64,000 nt of DNA from Paenibacillus psychroresistens (GTDB lineage: Bacteria; Bacillota; Bacilli; Paenibacillales; NBRC-103111): assembly GCF_009728935.1 (NCBI RefSeq), contig NZ_CP034235.1, positions 6,151,501 to 6,215,500 of the forward strand, given 5' to 3'. Positions within the stretch are counted from its first letter, which is position 1. Each line of letters opens with the position of its first letter. The notes under the pieces were generated by a model that saw nothing but the letters and a program-made list of their open reading frames with translations, was not told the DNA's origin and did not search any database. Position numbers and translations under genes: made by a program. Shown here one piece after another: positions 8,131-17,543 of the stretch.

Positions 8131-10071
8131 TTAAGACCTTACATACTTAAGAATAACGGCATCATTGGGCTCAAAACTTATAAAGGTCTTTCCATCCCTC
8201 TCCTGAGGCTTCTTCCCATAAAAGCAATCAGCCAAGTACCAGCCCTCTTTAACTAACAATGGAACTTCTCTTTGTTGTGGAGAATAGTTGATCAGCACGG
8301 CGAGTTGCGAGATTTCATCCGCTGGGTGCTCGGTTATCCCAATATGAGGCTCATCTACTTGAAGTACCCGCATAGCTCGTACTTCTCGGGAAATTGCTTC
8401 ATACATCCGCCAATAAGGGAATTCCAGCGGCTGATAACTAACACCGGTTCGCTGTGTCATAGCTAGCTCAAGCGGTAAAGAACAGAAATACACCCATCCT
8501 TTTCCATACGATGCTTTCGTCAGAACTGGATTGCCATCTGCTTCTGATGCAAGTATCTCAGCTCGATCATTGCTGAACTCCAGCTTGAATGCACCTGGGA
8601 AATTCAATGCAATATCACCCTTCTTATGTTTCAAGATGGCAACGGCATCCGTTGCTCGGCGGCTGCGATTTTGCACCGTTAACCCCGTTAGCTCTGCAAA
8701 ATTAAGCATATAACCATCATTTGACGACATGTAGAGTGTTGCACCCTCATCTACCTTATGCAATAGCTGTTCCCAGCGTTGCTTAGCTACTCCTTGTACG
8801 CCCGTTACACAGGGCAATAAATAGAAGCTAGCATCCGGAATAGGCTGATCCTCAAACCGGAAATCGATATCAAAGCCGGCCTGCTTCGCTAAGAGAAAAG
8901 CACCCATTGCAACAGCCCAATGATCCTGTTCACTGTTAAGTATGCACACACCATCAACAATCCGATCCGGTAAATTATCAAACGGCAGCTCTTGGATAAC
9001 CTGCTTTAATCGCCCCATCTCCCTTAACACCGGTTTAACTCTGCCTTCCTCAGTCATTAGTCCAAGCTCACCTTCACAAGCTACCCAATCGTAAGGAGCA
9101 TGATTGAGCTTCGTCTGATCGTTGGCACACCACCATAACAAACCGGGAAGTCCATGCGCCCACTGGGACAGCATACTTGTACGGCCAAAAGCGGCAGCCA
9201 CTTCTTCACTGCAAACCATAGGTCCCATCGTTCCCATCTCTTCTGCGAAGCAAGGCTTCTCACCAATTTGGCCATAAAACAAACTTTCTATTGTAGCATG
9301 CAGTGTAGGACGAATCGATGTCAGCGGATCGTAATCCATATACTGTGTCCAGAATGGATAAGGATGTGTTGTGAGAATATCTGTCAGCTCGCCCTGATCC
9401 TGCATGGTCCATTTCCCTTTAGGCTGCAAGCTATGCATTCCAGATATCAACGGACGTGTTGTATCATTGCCCTTTATGGCATTAGCAATAGCAGCTGTCC
9501 ATACATAAGCAGCTGCTTGACTTGCGACTTTCCCCATGACATTACACTCGTTCCCCAAATCCCAAGCAATGATAGCACTGGAATCTTTCATATCCTTCAC
9601 AAAATAGCTAACAAATCGCACCTGCCAGCGAATGGAATCAGGGTCAGTAAGGATCGGCTTGCCTCGCAGGGCAGGGGGCACAAAGAGACGTCCACTCATC
9701 CAGCCTGTGATCAGTCCTACAATTAGTTTGATCCCATATCGACTTGCAATCTCTGTAAAGTCTCGAAAGCGCTCCATCATAATCTTTGACATTCCGGCCC
9801 TTCCAGCCTCATCATCCGGAAGCCTTGCTTCACCAAATCGATAACCATGATGCTGACCTTCTCCTGTATACATACTTTCGATAGGCTGAAAATCAGGCCA
9901 AAGCGGGAAAACACGAATGACCTCGATTCCAGCTTCCGACAACCTTTTCAAATCCAGATCAACCTGCTCCGGACGCCAATCCGTCCACATCGCTGTTCCT
10001 GCATGAGAGGCCCAATAATTACACCCCACAAAAAATTTACTAGGTAATGACAACAATCTATTCTGATCCAT
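8131..10071 (-). CDS. Clan GH-A glycoside hydrolase (cellulase/mannanase-like fold)
   Basis: About 646 aa, cytoplasmic (no signal peptide). The (beta/alpha)8 barrel shows the clan GH-A pair: acid/base Glu in WDLGNECN and nucleophile Glu in PCFAEEMG, with WWCAND near the end of the barrel. A C-terminal domain (from about residue 380) resembles the glutamine-amidotransferase-like and beta-sandwich parts of GH42/GH5-type enzymes. I placed the start at the ATG at 10071 because GGAGGCG sits seven bases upstream; the frame is open 18 codons further. It probably cleaves an imported oligosaccharide; the exact linkage is not readable. Divergent from an AraC regulator. Confidence 0.8.
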   Translation of the reverse strand: MDQNRLLSLPSKFFVGCNYWASHAGTAMWTDWRPEQVDLDLKRLSEAGIEVIRVFPLWPDFQPIESMYTGEGQHHGYRFGEARLPDDEAGRAGMSKIMMERFRDFTEIASRYGIKLIVGLITGWMSGRLFVPPALRGKPILTDPDSIRWQVRFVSYFVKDMKDSSAIIAWDLGNECNVMGKVASQAAAYVWTAAIANAIKGNDTTRPLISGMHSLQPKGKWTMQDQGELTDILTTHPYPFWTQYMDYDPLTSIRPTLHATIESLFYGQIGEKPCFAEEMGTMGPMVCSEEVAAAFGRTSMLSQWAHGLPGLLWWCANDQTKLNHAPYDWVACEGELGLMTEEGRVKPVLREMGRLKQVIQELPFDNLPDRIVDGVCILNSEQDHWAVAMGAFLLAKQAGFDIDFRFEDQPIPDASFYLLPCVTGVQGVAKQRWEQLLHKVDEGATLYMSSNDGYMLNFAELTGLTVQNRSRRATDAVAILKHKKGDIALNFPGAFKLEFSNDRAEILASEADGNPVLTKASYGKGWVYFCSLPLELAMTQRTGVSYQPLEFPYWRMYEAISREVRAMRVLQVDEPHIGITEHPADEISQLAVLINYSPQQREVPLLVKEGWYLADCFYGKKPQERDGKTFISFEPNDAVILKYVRS

Positions 10072-10110
10072 TCTTTTCGCCTCCATATTCAAACGTATCT
10101 CAAGAGTACA

Positions 10111-10173
10111 AAAAAATAAGTGCATACACTATAATAAAGCTACCGAATAATATAACGATTCTACTTATTTTTT
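10111..10173. promoter_or_regulatory. Inverted repeat between glycosidase and AraC gene
   Basis: Perfect 11-bp arms AAAAAATAAGT (10111-10121) and ACTTATTTTTT (10163-10173) flank a segment containing TATAAT-like hexamers in the divergent intergenic region. Possible operator for the adjacent AraC regulator; AT-rich, so chance is possible. Confidence 0.3.
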
Positions 10174-10187
10174 GAGGAGTTTAAGAG

Positions 10188-11096
10188 ATGATCCCGAGCC
10201 CTTATTTCGAACAAAATAAAAATCAAAGCGGATTAACCGATATAGACAGGCCTTTCTATATAGGCAGCCAAATAACTAATGACCAAGGCTATCACATTCC
10301 GTCCCATTGGCATTATCATATGGAAATTATATATTTTGCTTCTGGTAAAGCTTCTATTACAAACGGAAACCATATTTATGAGGCTGAAGAAGGAGAATTC
10401 ATTATTATCCATCCCTGTGAAGTACACAGTGTGACCGTTGATAAAAACCAACATTCGCATCATTACGTGATTGGTTTCGATCCTGAATTATTAAGCCCAA
10501 TGCCAAAGCTTGCTTTTCAACTACGCCATTTTTCACCTTATAGTGCTTCATTCAGTGGACTTGTAAAAATAATCAAGCCAGAACAACAGGACAAATCCTA
10601 TATTCATGGTCTTATAGAAGAAATGGCAACGGAGTACCGCTCTAAGTTACTCGGATTTGAGCTTGCCATTGCAGCCGCGGTACTAAAGCTAACCCTCTGG
10701 CTGCTTCGCCACCAAAAAGTGTTCTTTACAGATTCCGAATCCACCTCGTTCGAGGACACAAGCAGAATGGAAGCATTCAGCCAATTACTTGTCTATTTAA
10801 ATGATAACTGCCACAAGAATATTACGGCTGATGAAGCAGCTAGAATGAGTATGATGAGCTATAGTCGGTTTGCTAGTTTTTTTAAAAAGCTCATGCATAC
10901 GTCTTTTATTCAATATACATTGCTCTTAAAAATACGAAGAGCCGAGCAATTACTGCTCGACCCCGCCAAAAGTATTACTCAAATCGCGCTGGAATCAGGC
11001 TTCAATCATTCCAGTTATTTCATCAAACAGTTTAAAAATCAGAAAGGCATGTCACCTCATCAATACCGCAAAGAAATGCTGCAGCAAGTTAACTAA
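10188..11096 (+). CDS. AraC family regulator with cupin sensor domain
   Basis: 302 aa. An N-terminal cupin-type sugar-sensing domain (HWHYHMEIIYFASGKA, then HPCEVHSV) is followed by a C-terminal AraC DNA-binding domain (ITADEAARMSMMSYSRF and ITQIALESGFNHSSYFIKQFK). ATG preceded by GAGGAG. Divergent from the glycosidase gene, which it probably controls; its 3' end overlaps the convergent oxygenase gene by 4 bases. Confidence 0.9.
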   Translation: MIPSPYFEQNKNQSGLTDIDRPFYIGSQITNDQGYHIPSHWHYHMEIIYFASGKASITNGNHIYEAEEGEFIIIHPCEVHSVTVDKNQHSHHYVIGFDPELLSPMPKLAFQLRHFSPYSASFSGLVKIIKPEQQDKSYIHGLIEEMATEYRSKLLGFELAIAAAVLKLTLWLLRHQKVFFTDSESTSFEDTSRMEAFSQLLVYLNDNCHKNITADEAARMSMMSYSRFASFFKKLMHTSFIQYTLLLKIRRAEQLLLDPAKSITQIALESGFNHSSYFIKQFKNQKGMSPHQYRKEMLQQVN

Positions 11097-11923
11097 CACT
11101 CCGCACCTGATAATTCATTAGTGAACATCCGCTTATATTCATGTGGACCCACACGCTCCGAAGAAGCAGGGGCATAATGGAATTGCAAAGCTCGGCGCTG
11201 TTTGTTCGAGAAATTAGATGGGGTTCCATGGTACAGCATTCCATGGAAGAACAAAACTCCGCCTGGCTTTAAGGGAACAATGACATCTCTTTCCACAGGA
11301 ACTTGAATGTCGCAAAGCTGCCAATCCCGGATTGCATAGTGCGGTGTTGCCCCCTCCTGATGGGATCTTGGAATGACGTGCATACAGCCATTATTGACAT
11401 CCGCTTCATCTAAAGCGATCCATACGCCAATAACCGCTTTCGTATAGGTTAAATTACCATAGGCCATGTCTTGATGCCATGGCTTCTCACCCCCACCATG
11501 CGGTGGTTTCAGTAGGGCCATATCCTGTATCAGCTTAGGCTCTTCCCCAAAAATCTGTCGGATTACGTTTAGAATTTCTGGGTGGTACGCAACAGCCTTG
11601 AGCCGTTCATCCTCCTCAACAAATTCGGAGATTTTACGTAACGCCAGTTCTTTTTCTTCTAAAGTTTTAAGCTCCTTTTCCGACTTTATAAATTGCAGCT
11701 TTGCTCCTTTCCTATCGACAAAGCCAAGTTCCATAACCCCTTCAATTGCGCTATCCACGATAGGCTGCTCCAACAAAGAATCGATGGAAAGGAATCCATC
11801 CCTTCGATAATTCTGCAAGTGCTCAGCCTGCAATTCGTTTTTGCTATTTAGACTTACGTGCACCTTATCATATCGATACAGCTGATTGTTTATTTGCTCT
11901 GCGGTTAATTCCAATTTACTCAT
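11093..11923 (-). CDS. Phytanoyl-CoA dioxygenase (PhyH) family protein
   Basis: 276 aa Fe(II)/2-oxoglutarate-type oxygenase. The metal-binding facial triad is visible: H150-x-D152 in WHQDMAYG and distal H232 in YHGTPSN, followed by R244 that would bind 2-oxoglutarate. A wide substrate range is known for this family, so the substrate is open. Flanked by AraC regulators and near sugar genes; a second, divergent paralogue lies at 17.5 kb. Confidence 0.88.
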   Translation of the reverse strand: MSKLELTAEQINNQLYRYDKVHVSLNSKNELQAEHLQNYRRDGFLSIDSLLEQPIVDSAIEGVMELGFVDRKGAKLQFIKSEKELKTLEEKELALRKISEFVEEDERLKAVAYHPEILNVIRQIFGEEPKLIQDMALLKPPHGGGEKPWHQDMAYGNLTYTKAVIGVWIALDEADVNNGCMHVIPRSHQEGATPHYAIRDWQLCDIQVPVERDVIVPLKPGGVLFFHGMLYHGTPSNFSNKQRRALQFHYAPASSERVGPHEYKRMFTNELSGAEC

Positions 11924-12089
11924 ACATTATTCCTCCTGTTATTTAATGTGATATCCTTTATTTAAGGATACCACTTAGGAGCCAATCACAGAATGGCAGA
12001 AGCTTCATACTTTTTGTACTCAACTGCGTATTATTTTGTTATGCTATAGATATATGTCAGATTGATTTGAATTAAGGAGGAGTAGCTTT

Positions 12090-12911
12090 ATGTCAACAGA
12101 AGTCAAGCTTTCCACTCAGTGGAACGATCTATATATGCTAGCGAGCAAGTCATCTGGTAAATACCAATGTGAACCAAGCTGGTCTTGGCAGCCAAGTCCT
12201 TTTAAAGATTATGATGTCTGGTATGTAGTATCAGGTCGAGGCAAGATAAATATTAATCAAGTGAGCTATTCCATTCAACCCGGAACTTGCTTTATACTTC
12301 AGCCTGAAGACCGAATCTCAGCGGAGCAAAACCCGAATCAACCTCTATTCGTCCTATTCTGCCATTTCAGCATGGTGGACAAAGAAGAGAAAGAAGCTAT
12401 AGTGGGCATCTTGCCCGAAGAACGCTGTGTCACCTTTCGGGATACATCCCTCATCGAGCCTTTAGTGCATCAATTAATAGAATTGGCTCATCGACAGGAC
12501 GACGATAACGACTCAGCTGAAATTGACATTCTGCTTAAATTAATTCTCACCCGATGGATTAGGGGGATTAATCGTAAAGAGCTCCCGCTTCAAAGCTATC
12601 AACATAAGCTGATTATTCTAAAGATACAGGACGCCATTCGCTTCCAGCTTTCTGAACCCATTAATTATGAAGCTTTAGTCAAACCCTTTGGTTTCACGCC
12701 GCGATATATAAGCAAGCTGATGAAGGAGCATACTGGAATTACACTGAAGGAAACCATAACGAAGCTGCGAATGGAGCGTTCCGTTCACCTTTTGACAGAA
12801 ACCACAATGTCCGTTACTGAAGTATCCAACACGCTAGGCTACATGGATATCTATACCTTCAGCAAGCTTTTCAAACGTCATTATGGCTACGCGCCATCCA
12901 AGCTGCGTTGA
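12090..12911 (+). CDS. AraC family regulator
   Basis: 273 aa. An N-terminal cupin-like domain (VWYVVSGRGKININ, then GTCFILQPEDRI) precedes an AraC HTH (FTPRYISKLMKEHTGI and VTEVSNTLGYMDIYTFSKLFKRHYGYAPS). AAGGAGGAG ribosome-binding site upstream of the ATG. Divergent from the PhyH gene, with about 165 bases between them, so probably its regulator (inference). Confidence 0.9.
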   Translation: MSTEVKLSTQWNDLYMLASKSSGKYQCEPSWSWQPSPFKDYDVWYVVSGRGKININQVSYSIQPGTCFILQPEDRISAEQNPNQPLFVLFCHFSMVDKEEKEAIVGILPEERCVTFRDTSLIEPLVHQLIELAHRQDDDNDSAEIDILLKLILTRWIRGINRKELPLQSYQHKLIILKIQDAIRFQLSEPINYEALVKPFGFTPRYISKLMKEHTGITLKETITKLRMERSVHLLTETTMSVTEVSNTLGYMDIYTFSKLFKRHYGYAPSKLR

Positions 12912-13082
12912 TCAATATTAGGTAATGCAGTCATTGGTTTGAGATTCGGCTTTAATAAAAGACATACGGATTTGGAAGAAATACTACCTTCTGACGATTA
13001 TGACTCCGTACATCTTGTATCCCCGATTCCACAACATGGCTTACAATCGATTGCTATCTTAAACTCCGGCAAGCAGGATTAG
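12912..13082 (+). pseudogene. Relic of a Gfo/Idh/MocA-family dehydrogenase
   Basis: Directly after the AraC stop an open stretch in the same frame reads GNAVIGLRFGFNKRHTD, LEEILPSDDYDSVHLVSPIP, QHGLQSIAILNSGK and then a stop. This matches the second half of the Rossmann domain of Gfo/Idh/MocA dehydrogenases (D-x-V-x-x-x-x-P-x-x-H then AL.AGKH). There is no start, dinucleotide-binding glycine motif or catalytic part, so it is a fragment. Assigned by eye from memory of the family. Confidence 0.5.
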
Positions 13083-13310
13083 AATTATAATTCGGACGTT
13101 ATCCTCAACTCCACCCTCCCATGGAATAGCCCATAGCTCCCCGTGACCTCTAGAACCTGCATCCACAAGCCATTCTTTTTCAGTGGGTAAATATTGAAGC
13201 AAACAATTTTTCAGTTAATAGATAGGAGTTTTCCAGTTAGTTTGCTCAGAATAAATTAATATTTTTATGGGAACTCCTACTAATTACAACATACTACGAT
13301 CCCAATTTAG
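13083..13310. other. Intergenic relic DNA
   Basis: On the minus strand a short open stretch (about 13190 down to 13075) reads EWLVDAGSRGHGELWAIPWE and looks protein-like, but has no start and no recognised family. Downstream of it AGGAGTTTTCC and GGGAACTCCT form an imperfect inverted repeat (about 13225-13278) that could end the isomerase operon transcript. Confidence 0.3.
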
Positions 13311-14459
13311 TTAACACAAAGATTCTGAAGGGAGGTAGCCGTTCCACCCTAGAACAGGGAATGGTGGAGTACAAACGACTATCTGCAATTCAGTACCACT
13401 AGCCGCTGTCCAGCGCACACTGCCAATGCCTACGGGCATAAACAGAAAATCACCTTGACGCACGATTAACGAGCCGTCCTCCCAAGCGATTTCACCGGCA
13501 CCTTTAACAATTACAGCAATCGCAAAGGTGCTCTTAGCAGCCGATTGATAGGCAACACGCACATTTATTCGATTCATACCAAACAACGTAGTCGTATCCT
13601 CGCCTATTAAAACAGCTTCATCCGAATCTATGCTTGAATAAATGGTTTGCGGTTCCTTGCGCCATTTCGCAATCGTTTCCTCTTCCGTGAAGCTGTCATA
13701 GTGGAAGCAGTCGAATAAGCTTTTCAGACCTGCCCCTTGATGAATCAATAGCTCGGGAATTGTCCGTCCCTCCGGGGTCGTCCGCTCTGTGCGCAATGTG
13801 TAATCCGTCGGCTCTTGCACCTCAATTAGAAAGCATCCTGCTCCAATCGCGTGGGGAACGCCTCCCTCAATGAAGAACACGTCCCCTGCATTCACAGGGA
13901 TCTTGTGTAGAGAATTCAACATCCCTGGGATATCCTGTCGATTGAAGAGATCCTGCCACACTTCCCTTGTAATACCCGGCTTAAATCCAAAGAATACATG
14001 GGGTACTTCACCATTCACCTCGCGTCCCCCAAGAATATACCAGGACTCGGTCTTACCGTAATTCGAGTTCAGCACCTCTTTAGCAAATCGTTTGTCTGGA
14101 TGTACTTGAATGGTTAATCGGCTGAGTGAGTCAATCATTTTTACAAGCACACCCGTTTGGCTGCCAAATCGTTCTGTATGTACAGTGCCCAAAAAGGCGT
14201 CTGGGTCCTCCTCAATTAAAGCCTTAAGCAGCCGCCTTCCTCCGCCCTCCAAGATTACATAGCTGAGACCCTCATCCAGAATCGACTCCCTCCCTGGATT
14301 ACGCGCGTTCACCGTAGAGGCAATCCAATCCTCCGGCAGCTCCCCGTCCTCCGGGCTGGTTTTTCCATGCCATTTATCCAGCTCTTTACCACCATAATAT
14401 GTTCTCCAAACTCGGGAGGATGATAGTTTTAGTACCTTCTTGTAATACTCTTCAGCCAC
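13311..14459 (-). CDS. manA: Type I mannose-6-phosphate isomerase
   Basis: About 382 aa cupin-fold, metal-dependent isomerase that interconverts mannose 6-phosphate and fructose 6-phosphate in the cytoplasm. Metal-ligand motifs are visible: QVHPDK and the GGVPHAIGAGCFLIEVQE region with DYTLR. I prefer the GTG at 14459 (GGAGGG seven bases upstream) to the ATG five codons earlier. Last gene of a sugar operon after the GH42 gene. The family includes enzymes acting on other sugars, so mannose is the probable but unproven substrate. Confidence 0.82.
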   Translation of the reverse strand: MAEEYYKKVLKLSSSRVWRTYYGGKELDKWHGKTSPEDGELPEDWIASTVNARNPGRESILDEGLSYVILEGGGRRLLKALIEEDPDAFLGTVHTERFGSQTGVLVKMIDSLSRLTIQVHPDKRFAKEVLNSNYGKTESWYILGGREVNGEVPHVFFGFKPGITREVWQDLFNRQDIPGMLNSLHKIPVNAGDVFFIEGGVPHAIGAGCFLIEVQEPTDYTLRTERTTPEGRTIPELLIHQGAGLKSLFDCFHYDSFTEEETIAKWRKEPQTIYSSIDSDEAVLIGEDTTTLFGMNRINVRVAYQSAAKSTFAIAVIVKGAGEIAWEDGSLIVRQGDFLFMPVGIGSVRWTAASGTELQIVVCTPPFPVLGWNGYLPSESLC

Positions 14460-14473
14460 TTTCAATCCCTCCA

Positions 14474-16606
14474 TTATCCTGCAAAAGAAACTTTGATCAC
14501 CGATACATCCTGACCGCTGATCTCAAACGCAAACTTCAATTTCCCGTCGGCTTCCACCGCCAGCTCCTGCACTTTACCTTCATATAAATGCTTTATTGTG
14601 CAACTATTCGAATCTAAATCGCCTAGAATTATATCCGCCATCAAGTCTTCCTTTCCATAATTCGTAACAAACAATAGAAGGCCATCCTTACCGCGTAACG
14701 ACGAAAGCTTCAGCTCTTTGCGACTTGATGTATGAACACGTAGGGCATACCTGTCAGCTAATTGCCTTACGAAATCTAGTACCGCCTTTGGCTTCTCCAT
14801 GAAATAGCCATACCACATAAATGTGGCGAGTGTTAGGATTGCCCCTTTTCCGTGCGGTGTTCTGATGATAGCAGGATCGTCATTGTCAAAGCGACCGAGT
14901 ACTTCCACTCGCGAGTCGTATATAGCTAGAATTTGTCTTTCATAGTAGCCTGTCAGCTCAAGCTCAAGCTCCAGTTCATCCTTGTTTCCTTCGCTTGAAG
15001 TTAAGCTAGTGTAACGAATATTCAAATCCTCCGGATCGATATCCTCGAAGGTATAGCCCAATACATCGTTTCTTGTACCCAAAGGCATAACAGTATGCAC
15101 CATGCCTAAATTATCCACAGCACCGAATCGCCCATCGCAAACGACAAGGCCTCCCTGTGCCATGAAATCTGCGATGGCTGCAGCAAGCTCGACCGTAACA
15201 TTGACCTGGCTGGTAATGAACAAAGCTTTATATTTGTTCACTTCTCCGCTCAGTACATTGCGTGGTATGACATAGTCTGCAGCAACGCCTTCTTCCCAGA
15301 ATGCTTCATACATCCCAGTCAACGAATCCAACAGAATGGAGTCCGAGAGCTTTTGTCCATGGTTTCTTGAATAAGCCTTAGTGAAGTCATGGTTCAGCTG
15401 ATCATAGAGAATAGCCACCTTAGGCAGCTCTCGATCATACTCTGCAAATTCCCGCTCATGACCCGCTAGTACATCTGCGATTGCCTTAACTTCATGCGCG
15501 CGAACCGTGTAATTCCCGCGGGTATCCACCAAGCCTCGCCCCATGGTCTGCACCCCTTTAGTAAAAGGATCCCATTTCCAATAAATGATTCCTTTGGCTC
15601 CATGGGAAATTGCTTCCCAGCACCACCAACGCAAGTAATGCGGCTTGACAACGCTAAACGGATTGAACATCGCCACATTATGACTCTGGAGCTCTGAAAT
15701 CCAGAAGCGTCCCTCACGGGAAGCAGAGTGCACACCTGAAAGCGTCTGCCATCGTTGGGAAGGAGTTAATCCAACAGCATCATTCTTGGGGTAGAGGGAA
15801 ATGCCGAATTCATCAACACTCTCCGCTACATTCCAATCATCCTGGGGGAGTACATAGTGCTCGTCTCTAGAAACGGAAGCATACACATTATCTGCAATCG
15901 TCGGATGATGGGGATCAATCGCCTTGACCACTGCGGACCACTCGCGCAGAATTCTGCCCATGTTGAATTTCTTAAATTGATTGTAATCGACAACAGGCAT
16001 AACGCTCGCCCACATCCAGTTTGAAAACTGAATTTGCGACCAGTCATAATAGGTTCTTTCCCATGCATCATTAAGGGCCTCGATGGTGCCATACTTTTCC
16101 TTCAGCCATTCTCTGAAAGTTTGGAGCGTATAGCTATCGAAAGACTCAAAACGTGTTTCATTATAAATATCGTAGCCATATAAAGAAGAATAATCCTTGT
16201 AATTGGAAACAGCACTTTCGAATACTTTATGTAGCAGCATCCGCACTTCAGGATGACTGTAATTAAGGTAACCGTAGCCTGTGCCTTTGTTTAAATGATG
16301 ACCATCCGCATCCACGGCAAAATACTCGGGACGCATGACGAAGTCCGGCATGTATTCCAAGCACGTAATTTGTCCCTCGAGCTCCATGATAATATTCATC
16401 TCGAGCTCATCAGCCATCTCCAAAATTCTACGCCCCGTATTGAACGGATAATGTGCAAGAGTACGATCCTCCCACCAGAATACAGCCGGCCATATAACGA
16501 CGGTATTCATACCAATACCTTTCATGCTCTCCAGTGAGCGCTTGATATCTTCTAGTGTAAACTCTCGTTGAACCTTCAATACTGCACCGTATTTGAATGC
16601 TTTCAT
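14474..16606 (-). CDS. GH42-type beta-galactosidase
   Basis: 710 aa cytoplasmic glycosidase. The N-terminal barrel carries acid/base E150 (YDIYNETRF) and nucleophile E305 (FWISELQSHN), the pattern of GH42. A trimerisation/amidotransferase-like domain (about 390-560) and a C-terminal beta domain follow. It hydrolyses terminal beta-galactose or related residues. ATG with AGGAG nine bases upstream. Cotranscribed with the downstream isomerase gene. Confidence 0.85.
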   Translation of the reverse strand: MKAFKYGAVLKVQREFTLEDIKRSLESMKGIGMNTVVIWPAVFWWEDRTLAHYPFNTGRRILEMADELEMNIIMELEGQITCLEYMPDFVMRPEYFAVDADGHHLNKGTGYGYLNYSHPEVRMLLHKVFESAVSNYKDYSSLYGYDIYNETRFESFDSYTLQTFREWLKEKYGTIEALNDAWERTYYDWSQIQFSNWMWASVMPVVDYNQFKKFNMGRILREWSAVVKAIDPHHPTIADNVYASVSRDEHYVLPQDDWNVAESVDEFGISLYPKNDAVGLTPSQRWQTLSGVHSASREGRFWISELQSHNVAMFNPFSVVKPHYLRWWCWEAISHGAKGIIYWKWDPFTKGVQTMGRGLVDTRGNYTVRAHEVKAIADVLAGHEREFAEYDRELPKVAILYDQLNHDFTKAYSRNHGQKLSDSILLDSLTGMYEAFWEEGVAADYVIPRNVLSGEVNKYKALFITSQVNVTVELAAAIADFMAQGGLVVCDGRFGAVDNLGMVHTVMPLGTRNDVLGYTFEDIDPEDLNIRYTSLTSSEGNKDELELELELTGYYERQILAIYDSRVEVLGRFDNDDPAIIRTPHGKGAILTLATFMWYGYFMEKPKAVLDFVRQLADRYALRVHTSSRKELKLSSLRGKDGLLLFVTNYGKEDLMADIILGDLDSNSCTIKHLYEGKVQELAVEADGKLKFAFEISGQDVSVIKVSFAG

Positions 16607-16657
16607 GCCCTCTAACTCCTTTATTTATCCTTAAATTTATTCTTCTCTCAATATATC

Positions 16658-17494
16658 TCAAGAAATAAAAACCCGCATGCTGCGAGGTGTACGCCCGTAT
16701 TTGCGCTTGAAGGATCGCTCAAAATGGTTAAGTGTGTTAAACCCCGAAGTTAAACACACCTCTGTAACGTTCATCTGCGAGGAGGTCATCAAGGCATGGG
16801 CAAACTGCAAGCGCATATCAAGTAAATGCTGCTGAAACGTAATGCCGGTTACCTTACGAAAACACTCGCTGAAGTAATTCGCCGATAGGTTGGTCTGAGC
16901 TGCGACCTGTTCAAGCGTTAGCGCTTCACGAAAATGATGCTGCATGAAAACCAAGGCATGATGAATGACTGCAGATCTGCCTTGATGTGCTTCGTGCCTG
17001 TTTAACCTCGAGCAATACCGAAATAAATCAAGCAGTATCCGATTAAGTGTATACTCCATTCCAAGCATTCGACCTTCAGCTTGACCCTGATATTCGCGCC
17101 ACAGCCGCTGAAAATCTGCTTCCATCCATTCCGCCTCCGCTTCGCCCAGTTGCACTGACTTCTCGAAGAAATTGCGGAACAGCAGCAGCTTCACCTTCTC
17201 GTCCAACAGCTCATGAGAGAATATGACATTGAATTTTCTGAGCGTGGTTCCCGGTTTTACTTTGACCTCATGAAAATCAGCGGGTGTCAGCAGCATAAGC
17301 CCCCCTTGCTTCAAAGGCTCCTCAACGCCGTTCAGAAACTGTGTCCCTTCTCCCTCTAGAATATAGCTCAGCTCGTAAAAGTCGTGCCAATGCATCGGAA
17401 CACTATCCTTCAATACATGCAGGGCCATATGAAAAGAAGCCGTCGATTTCGTAAAGTCATGCATTAGCAGCCGGGTCGGTTCACGCTTGTTCAT
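16658..17494 (-). CDS. AraC family regulator
   Basis: 278 aa. N-terminal cupin sensor (MHWHDFYELSYILEGEG, LTPADFHEV) and C-terminal AraC HTH (LEQVAAQTNLSANYFSECFR and VTEVCLTSGFNTLNHFERSFKR). Lies between the PhyH gene and the GH42 gene on the same strand, with about 50 bases on each side, so it may belong to one long transcript and regulate it. Confidence 0.9.
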   Translation of the reverse strand: MNKREPTRLLMHDFTKSTASFHMALHVLKDSVPMHWHDFYELSYILEGEGTQFLNGVEEPLKQGGLMLLTPADFHEVKVKPGTTLRKFNVIFSHELLDEKVKLLLFRNFFEKSVQLGEAEAEWMEADFQRLWREYQGQAEGRMLGMEYTLNRILLDLFRYCSRLNRHEAHQGRSAVIHHALVFMQHHFREALTLEQVAAQTNLSANYFSECFRKVTGITFQQHLLDMRLQFAHALMTSSQMNVTEVCLTSGFNTLNHFERSFKRKYGRTPRSMRVFIS

Positions 17495-17543
17495 CTAACT
17501 CCCCTCAATCTATGAAATCCGTTTGCTTGCAACATATAGGTTT

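Noticed and set aside
9154..9726. 190-codon plus-strand frame
   Set aside because: Antisense to the glycosidase, which has clear active-site motifs; no ribosome-binding site and no protein-like pattern.
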